Origin: Botryotinia globosa | Taxonomy: Eukaryota; Ascomycota; Leotiomycetes; Helotiales; Sclerotiniaceae | Reading direction: 5' to 3' | Assembly: GCA_014898425.1 (NCBI GenBank) | Contig: RCSZ01000001.1 | Coordinates: 496,001-560,000 of the forward strand | DNA length: 64,000 nt | Part shown: positions 61,280 through 64,000 of the stretch, in pieces | Numbering within the stretch: the stretch's first letter is position 1 | Layout: every line of letters starts with the position of its first letter | Position numbers and translations under genes: made by a program | The notes under the pieces: model-generated | What the model saw: only the letters and a program-made list of their open reading frames with translations | What the model was told of the DNA's origin: nothing | Databases searched by the model: none

Positions 61280-61612
61280 CGCTTACGTATGCCCTCCTAA
61301 TCAATTCTCTACTGGCTCCTCTTTCGATCTTTCAAGGATTGTAGTAAGAACTTTGGACGGCGAGATCGGCTGCCTTGTCAATATCATCCTCCTTGAACCC
61401 AAGGTCTGCAAGCCCACGTTTAACATCAAGCTTTCGTAATGACACATTAAGATCATTAATGGCATCCTCGTTGCTCTCAAGCAGGAATTCTCCAAGTCTC
61501 TCCATAATCTTAGGTATCGAAGGCGCATTGTATTCTAGAATGTGAGAAAAGATGATGGTATGCGTTTCGGAATGTGGTAAATTGAAGCTTCTGTCTAATG
61601 TGTGACAGTGCG
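61280..61612 (-). pseudogene. maleylacetate reductase, C-terminal relic
   Basis: About 100 codons match the C-terminal part of iron-type dehydrogenase family maleylacetate reductases. Visible pieces are FNLPHSETHTIIFSHILEYN (with a metal-binding histidine), the short helix IPKIMERLGEFLLE, and the terminal signature LADLGFKEDDIDKAADLA followed by YYNP and KIERG. The Arg expected after YYNP is a TGA stop (61332-61334), a C-to-T type change from CGA. The Gly-Gly expected before SFNLPH reads Asp-Arg (GAC AGA), two G-to-A type changes. Nothing upstream of 61612 continues the gene, so the N-terminal Rossmann domain is lost. Intact enzymes reduce maleylacetate to 3-oxoadipate in hydroxyquinol catabolism. 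Confidence 0.75.
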
Positions 61613-61876
61613 GTTAATGGCTTGTCAGCTGTATAAAGTTGACAGATGCGACTTCCTAGGGCTATTTCAAAACTCATACACTTGTGTTTACCCTCGTGTT
61701 ACCATGTCCAATGACGGCCACTTTGGTTGAGACAGTGAGCTTGTCTATTCTACCTATAGCGGCGCAGCACCTACCCCGCTCCCCCCGCAATTCTCGATGC
61801 AAAGTAGCCAAACTACCACCTAACACAAACACTTCGTACACCAGAATTGAATCTCAATAGCTCCTGGCAATCCAAG
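61613..61876. promoter_or_regulatory. region between maleylacetate reductase relic and regulator gene
   Basis: A short intergenic stretch ahead of the regulator gene. No specific site was recognised. Confidence 0.3.
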
Positions 61877-63365
61877 ATGCCGCGTAACAGAGTTGACCCA
61901 CTACGTCGAAGACGAGTAGCACAAGCATGTGACAGTTGCAAGAGACGCAAGGAGAAGCGTAGTGGCGGTACCCCTGCGGGCAGTGCAAATCCCGACATCG
62001 AGAAGAGGCCTGTCAGTATCCGAAAGCCCAGACATCAGATTTTACATAGCCTCTTCTGTGCGAGGCTAGAGGCAGCAGCAACCACAGCGCAAGCGTAGAT
62101 CATCATGCAATGTGTGAGCTTGATGATCTCGCACTGTCTGAAACTCTTAAGGAAGACGACAATACAGTTTTGAATGCGGCGCCCAAGCCCAAAGTCTCCA
62201 GAATGCTACGTGACAGTAAGGGGAGTTTTAGTATGTCAACTCTAAATCAGGAGCCAAAGCAGTCAACGTTTGCTGACCATGTTTAGTTTATGTCGGCGAA
62301 TCAGCCTCGTTGTCCTTTCTTCAGACTGTAAGGAGAGCTGTGATAGTTGCAGTGGGCCCTTGTGAATCCACATCAGATCCTCTGCGTCACCTGATGATTG
62401 AAACTACGCCAGCGGTTCGTTTTGATAATGTCAACGAACCTCTACTCGATCTTGCTGAAGCTCTTTCTCTTGCAGATCATTTTTTTCAAGTCGTAAGTGG
62501 TATCATGGACCTTTTCGACGCTGCTTGGTTGATAGATAAGCTGCAGACTTGGGTCGAAGATTCTCCACGAAGAGAAAAGCTGGAGTCGCCCGTCATTTAT
62601 CTTGCACTCGCGATCGGGGCACAAGGAAGAGCTCGAGATGAATCAGATGAGATCATTGCCGAGAGGTGTTTTGGTTACAGTCGTCAAATTGCAACTTTTA
62701 CGCTTATAGACGACCCAAGTTTATTGACGGCCCAGTTATTCATCTTGATCACCTACTACATGCTTGCGGAATGCCGACACAATGGGGCTTTTGCTAATCT
62801 AGGAGTGACAGTCAGAGCTGCTTATGCTCTTAGAAATCACCGCCACGAGACAAACCTTGCATTTGTTCCGCAGGAGGGCATATCTCGAGAGCGGACCTGG
62901 AAGACTCTACGAGTTTGTGATCTTTTTCTCGGTGCATCGATGGGAAGGCCACCTGCCACCTCAGACACCAATTGCAATATTCCCTGGACTTCGGTAGATC
63001 AGGTCGCCAGCAGAGAGAGCAAGGGCGAGGCCTCATATTCCTTTAATGCAGAATTCAATACTTACGCAGACGCATGTGTTGACTCGGCGATCAAAGGTAT
63101 AGATGTGGCTCATGAGACTGTTTACGAACAAGCCATGCCTCAACATCAGCCCTTCATAATCAGCAGTGTCTTTATTTCGGTGCTATGTCTTGAACTTGCC
63201 TACCTGGATGATTTCGATCGAAGAGGCTGGCCGTTAAGCACAGGGCTCAGACGGGGAATTGCAATCTTAAACCATTTTGGACGACTGAATCCCCAATCTG
63301 CTCGGTACTCTAAAATCTACCAGCTCCTACATGACGCCACGACAATTTATGTTAATGATAGGTAG
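61877..63365 (+). pseudogene. Zn2Cys6 transcription factor, damaged DNA-binding domain
   Basis: The ATG at 61877 opens MPRNRVDPLRRRRVAQACD then SCKRRKEK, the first half of a fungal binuclear zinc cluster. The third Cys codon reads CGT (Arg, 61958-61960). A one-base frame change follows near 61972, because the second half (PCGQCKSRHREEACQYPKA) is in another frame, and a TAG stands at 62047-62049 in that frame. A normal 56-nt intron (62231-62286) then leads to YVGESASLSFLQTVRR. A long middle-homology domain (PF04082) follows, with LLDLAEALSLADHFFQV and ASMGRPPATSDTNCNIPW. The frame ends at TAG 63363-63365 beside a possible donor GTAGGG. Protein-like pieces to about 63696 (MEPISPSSFNENTFQG) may be the lost C-terminus. 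Probably the pathway-specific regulator of this island, now inactive. Confidence 0.75.
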
Positions 63366-64000
63366 GGACAGCAAATTCTTACGCTCCAGTAGCCAGCAAG
63401 TTCGAAGTGTCTTTGGTGACATACGACATTCTGCAGGAGATCAATCCCCGATACAGCCTTCGAATGTAGACTTCCGTTCGAATATATTCCGCTAATAGGG
63501 AATTGTGGAACCGATTTCGCCGTCTTCTTTCAATGAAAACACTTTTCAGGGGGAGTCGATGAATGCCATGACAGGAATATCAACTGGCCGACAAAGGATG
63601 ATGTACGGCTCTTTTCATCGACAAGCGAAGCCACATCAGAAATGTACAATTTGTAATATTGACAATTCGCGAGGGAGGTGGTTGTTCCCTTCCTAAATTT
63701 CTCGCTATACTTTCAATAAGTATGTAGAATAGATACCGATTTAATTTTTTATGATTATATTTACATATATAATAATTCATATCGATAAATAAACTTTGGT
63801 TAAATAATATAATCGATATATTATATAGCCACTACCCCATTTAACTTACTAACCTTTGAAATTCTATCTGCTACCCAGATAATTCCACCCTTCCCGAGGT
63901 CCCTCCAAAAGAACTAGCCACTCCTCTCTTCTGCCCTCCCTTCTCTTCCATAACCAACCAACCACCAAAATCCCCATATTCACAAAACGAACAACAACCC
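63366..64000. other. possible C-terminal exons of the regulator, then intergenic
   Basis: Frames at 63391-63495 (QQVRSVFGDIRHSAG) and 63505-63696 look protein-like but could not be joined cleanly. From 63.7 kb the DNA is AT-rich, then C-rich (CCCTTCCCGAGG), without a gene. Confidence 0.35.

Noticed and set aside
1..64000. CRISPR arrays, operons or bacterial ribosome-binding sites
   Set aside because: The genes have spliceosomal introns and eukaryotic families, and the tandem arrays here are simple satellites without spacers.

Overview
The window looks like nuclear DNA of a filamentous ascomycete (Pezizomycotina). The genes have short GT...AG introns of about 50-90 nt with CTAAC/CTGAC-like branch points. 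Orthologues of fungal housekeeping proteins are present, along with fungal secondary-metabolism families. Compact gene blocks of normal base composition alternate with long, almost pure A+T islands, as left by repeat-induced point mutation (RIP). A member of the Leotiomycetes (Botrytis/Sclerotinia relatives) is my guess, but the sequence read here does not prove the genus. Exon coordinates below are hand-derived from reading frame and splice signals.

Layout. 0-5 kb: a degenerate coding remnant, a long-arm foldback transposable element (1208-2023) and a secreted Ala/Ser-rich protein on the minus strand. 5-16 kb is the conserved block: a cytochrome P450, kynurenine 3-monooxygenase (BNA4), then divergently methionine aminopeptidase 1, the COPII cargo receptor Erv14/cornichon and the splicing factor Prp17/Cdc40. 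16-22 kb: a small secreted protein with eight cysteines, an undeciphered stretch and a 90-aa conserved-looking hypothetical protein. 22.9-30.4 kb: AT-rich islands that enclose and split a relic secondary-metabolism pair, an O-methyltransferase cut off at its 3' side and a PaxM-type FAD monooxygenase interrupted by about 3.1 kb of AT-rich DNA. 32-50 kb: three small genes (117-aa and 84-aa proteins and a DUF3712-like membrane protein), a serine-protease-like remnant, many simple repeats and at least five short terminal-inverted-repeat elements. 52.4-63.7 kb: a partly dead aromatic-catabolism island.

The last region is the most interesting. A phenol 2-monooxygenase pseudogene, an apparently intact five-exon Baeyer-Villiger monooxygenase, the 3' relic of a maleylacetate reductase and a damaged Zn2Cys6 transcription factor lie together within 11 kb. 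Their families fit one route: aryl ketone to phenyl ester (Baeyer-Villiger enzyme), hydroquinone-type ring to hydroxyquinol (flavin phenol hydroxylase), then maleylacetate to 3-oxoadipate (maleylacetate reductase). The ring-cleaving dioxygenase and the esterase that such a route needs are not visible here. Only the Baeyer-Villiger gene still reads cleanly, which suggests decay of the pathway with loss or retention gene by gene.
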